Below the pieces are notes generated by a model that did no database searches, had not been told where the DNA came from, and worked only from the letters and a program-made list of their open reading frames with translations. From Terriglobia bacterium (GTDB lineage Bacteria > Acidobacteriota > Terriglobia > UBA7540), in assembly GCA_030038235.1 (NCBI GenBank), contig JASHPE010000407.1, positions 1 to 64,000 of the forward strand: DNA of 64,000 nt, in the 5' to 3' direction. Numbering within the stretch: the first letter of the stretch is position 1; each line of letters begins with the position of its first letter. Positions 62,080-64,000 of the stretch are shown here, one piece after another. A program made the translations under genes and the position numbers.

Positions 62080-64000
62080 ATGCCTGATGCCCTTTCACGG
62101 CGTGCACCTCGGTCGAAGGTTTCCGCGCGCATCCTGCCGGCTCTGCTCGCTGCCATCTTTCTGGCGATCTCAGGCTTAGCGCCTGGGCTGGCGGCAGACA
62201 AGCCGCCACTCACGATCGACGAGTTCTTCAACTCGGTCGAAATCCAAACTGTTCGCATCTCGCCGGACGGACGTGCCGTGGTGATTGGCACGGCACGCGC
62301 CGATTGGGACCATAATCGCTTCCGCGACGACCTGTGGCTGTACCGCGACGGCGGCCCTCCAAGCTCCGGAAGTTTGATTCCACTCACCAGCAGCGGACAC
62401 GACTCCGATCCGCAATGGTCCCCTGACGGCCGCTGGATCGCGTTTCTCTCGGATCGCGGCGGCGACGCTGCGGAGGTCACGCCTGAGAAGCGGGCCAAGA
62501 GTGGCCGGGATGACGACGAGAATGACGATCCCGACGCGCAGGCCAAGCCGCCCACTCAGGTGTGGGTGATTTCGGCTGGCGGCGGTGAGGCGTTTCCGGT
62601 GACGCACGGTAAGGAAGATGTTCACGCGTTCGCCTGGTCCGCCGATTCCCGCCTGATTTACTTCGCCACGCGCGAGGCCTGGTCGAAGGAGCAGGAAGAC
62701 GCCTACAAGAAGGAATGGAAAGACGTGATTCAATTCCGCGAGTCGGAGCGCGGCGACGCCTTGTTCAGCGTTGATGTGACCGCAGCCGTCACGGGGCTCA
62801 CGGCGTCACCGGCTGCGCCGCCGGCGGCCCAGCCGCTCGCTACGTCGCCATGGCGCGTCAAAGCGCTCGCGGCCTCGCCCGACGGCCGCCGCTTGGTCTT
62901 CAGCACGGACTCGCGCTCCGAGCGCCAGGAAATGCTGGAAGCTTACAACCTGGACATGGTCGATCTTCACTCCGGCGCCGTGCATCTGCTGAGTCACACT
63001 CAGGCCATCTACGAGCATCCGGTGTGGTCGCGGGACGGCCGCCGCGTGTTCTTTGACGTGGGGAACGGATCGGTGGAAGGCGGCTACGAGGACGCCCAGC
63101 AGCGCGTCTATTCCGTGGAAGTGCCGGACACCTTGGCAGCGAGTGGTGCGCCGGTCGCGTCGCACACGCGCTGGGGCACGAAGTTCGAAGGGGCGGTTGA
63201 GCGTCCGAGTGTTCTCTCCGACGGCAGTCTGATCGTAACGGGCCGCCTGGGCACCGAGGTTCAACTCTATGAGGAGCGCGACCCCGCATCCGGCCTCAAA
63301 GCGTGCGCCGGTTGGGCCGGCACCTACGAGCAACCTTCCGCCGCCGATCACTCGCCGCGAATCGCTTTCGTGTACTCCTCGCTTGAGCAGCCCGCCGAGG
63401 TCTATCTCGCCCAGAGCGCCGATCAAATCGACCACGGCCAGCCTATTACGGCGTTCAACCGGCTCTTCACCACGCGCGCCTTGCCCGAAGGCAAGCCCTA
63501 TCGCTGGAAGGCCGACGACGGCACCACCGTGGAAGGCATGCTGATCTATCCGCCGGGCAAGTTCGGCGCCGGCCATCTGCCGATGTTCACTCTTATCCAC
63601 GGCGGTCCCGAGGACGCCGACGGCAATCACTTCGAGGCCGACTGGTATCAATGGGCGGCGCTCGCGGCCACGGACGGTTGGCTGGTGTTCGAGCCAAACT
63701 ATCGCGGCTCGGTCGGCTATGGTGACAAGTTCGCGCTCGGCATCATCGGGCCGATCGTGTCACGCCCGGGCAAAGACATCCTCGAGGGCGTCGATCAGCT
63801 TGTGCACGACGGCATCGCCGATCCCGATCATCTTACCGTCGGCGGCTACAGCTACGGCGGCTACATGGCCAACTGGCTGATCACCCAAACCACGCGCTTC
63901 AAAGCCGCCGTCTCGGGCGCAGGAGCTGTGGAGCACGTAGCGAATTGGGGCAACGATGATACGACGTTTGATGACGCCTATTTTCTCGGCGGCCTGCCCT
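62080..64000 (+). CDS. S9 family peptidase (prolyl oligopeptidase/acylaminoacyl-peptidase type), 3' truncated
   Basis: This frame runs off the window end, so it is absent from the ORF track. The ATG at 62080 gives a signal peptide ('LPALLAAIFLAISGLAPGLAA'). A seven-bladed TolB/DPP-like beta-propeller follows ('VRISPDGRAVVIGT', 'PQWSPDGRWIAFLSDRGGD', 'ALAASPDGRRLVFSTD'), then the alpha/beta hydrolase domain with 'FTLIHGGPEDADGNHF', 'FEPNYRGSVGYG' and the nucleophile loop 'VGGYSYGGYMANWL'. The Asp and His of the triad lie beyond the edge. It is a periplasmic exopeptidase or dipeptidyl peptidase. Confidence 0.92.
   Translation, partial: MPDALSRRAPRSKVSARILPALLAAIFLAISGLAPGLAADKPPLTIDEFFNSVEIQTVRISPDGRAVVIGTARADWDHNRFRDDLWLYRDGGPPSSGSLIPLTSSGHDSDPQWSPDGRWIAFLSDRGGDAAEVTPEKRAKSGRDDDENDDPDAQAKPPTQVWVISAGGGEAFPVTHGKEDVHAFAWSADSRLIYFATREAWSKEQEDAYKKEWKDVIQFRESERGDALFSVDVTAAVTGLTASPAAPPAAQPLATSPWRVKALAASPDGRRLVFSTDSRSERQEMLEAYNLDMVDLHSGAVHLLSHTQAIYEHPVWSRDGRRVFFDVGNGSVEGGYEDAQQRVYSVEVPDTLAASGAPVASHTRWGTKFEGAVERPSVLSDGSLIVTGRLGTEVQLYEERDPASGLKACAGWAGTYEQPSAADHSPRIAFVYSSLEQPAEVYLAQSADQIDHGQPITAFNRLFTTRALPEGKPYRWKADDGTTVEGMLIYPPGKFGAGHLPMFTLIHGGPEDADGNHFEADWYQWAALAATDGWLVFEPNYRGSVGYGDKFALGIIGPIVSRPGKDILEGVDQLVHDGIADPDHLTVGGYSYGGYMANWLITQTTRFKAAVSGAGAVEHVANWGNDDTTFDDAYFLGGLP

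Overview
The window looks like a chromosomal segment of an Acidobacteriota genome (Terriglobia/Bryobacter-Solibacter type), or a metagenome-assembled contig from one. Supporting this are the high GC content, an orphan duplicated MacB/FtsX permease of the ADOP type, a very large secreted protein mixing IPT, VCBS, ASPM/HYDIN-like and FG-GAP repeats, a DUF1549/DUF1553 planctomycete-type cytochrome c protein, a tannase-family esterase and many palindromic intergenic repeats. No rRNA, CRISPR array, transposase or prophage was seen. One tRNA gene, Arg(TCG), is present.

Layout. 0-5 kb: end of a histidine operon (hisI and the first 12 codons of hisG on the minus strand), a HisN-like phosphatase, a fused nicotinate phosphoribosyltransferase-nicotinamidase and a class I/II aminotransferase. 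5-9 kb: two small orphan proteins, a secreted tannase/feruloyl esterase, a decayed orphan gene with a repeat tail, and a VapBC toxin-antitoxin pair. 9-13 kb: an isopropylmalate-synthase-like enzyme, a DUF2238 membrane protein and an aldehyde dehydrogenase. 13-18.4 kb: gpmA, eno and glgC (lower glycolysis and glycogen), an oxalate decarboxylase relic, tRNA-Arg and lgt. 18.4-26.3 kb: an OPT transporter with a clear terminator, a CuA-type cupredoxin, a small secreted protein, the ADOP permease, a secreted START-like protein and a Tat-exported aldo/keto reductase. 26.3-31.7 kb: rimI-tsaB, a divergent GAF-GAF-PP2C phosphatase with lysA, and nadK. 31.8-43.4 kb: a fused D,D-carboxypeptidase/D-aminoacylase, a YncE/phosphoesterase, DinB, two alpha/beta hydrolases, a gamma-glutamyltransferase and MazEF. 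43.4-57.5 kb: a frameshifted orphan, the DUF1549 protein, a TIM-barrel isomerase, the 1462-residue repeat protein, about 1 kb of repeats and a secreted protein of unknown function. 57.5-64 kb: a MFS transporter with a ROK kinase, a Ser/Thr kinase, two small proteins and an S9 peptidase that runs off the end.

How it works together. Most genes are housekeeping or scavenging functions: histidine, lysine and NAD metabolism, glycolysis, lipoprotein maturation, t6A synthesis, and periplasmic breakdown of peptides, esters and peptidoglycan. The NAD theme recurs, with a PncB-PncA fusion and NadK. The D-amino-acid/peptidoglycan theme appears in the PBP4-D-aminoacylase fusion, lysA and gamma-glutamyltransferase.

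The most unusual layer is repetitive. Several palindrome families occur between genes, some reaching into coding sequence (lgt and mazF C-termini, the linker of the DUF1549 protein). Three loci carry copies of one orphan element: a TTGACA promoter and an ATG-proximal motif, two of them with a recognisable 'KSTGPRS' head, associated with degenerate short-repeat tails. This is my best candidate for an undescribed system. All family names rest on reading the sequence; no searches were run.
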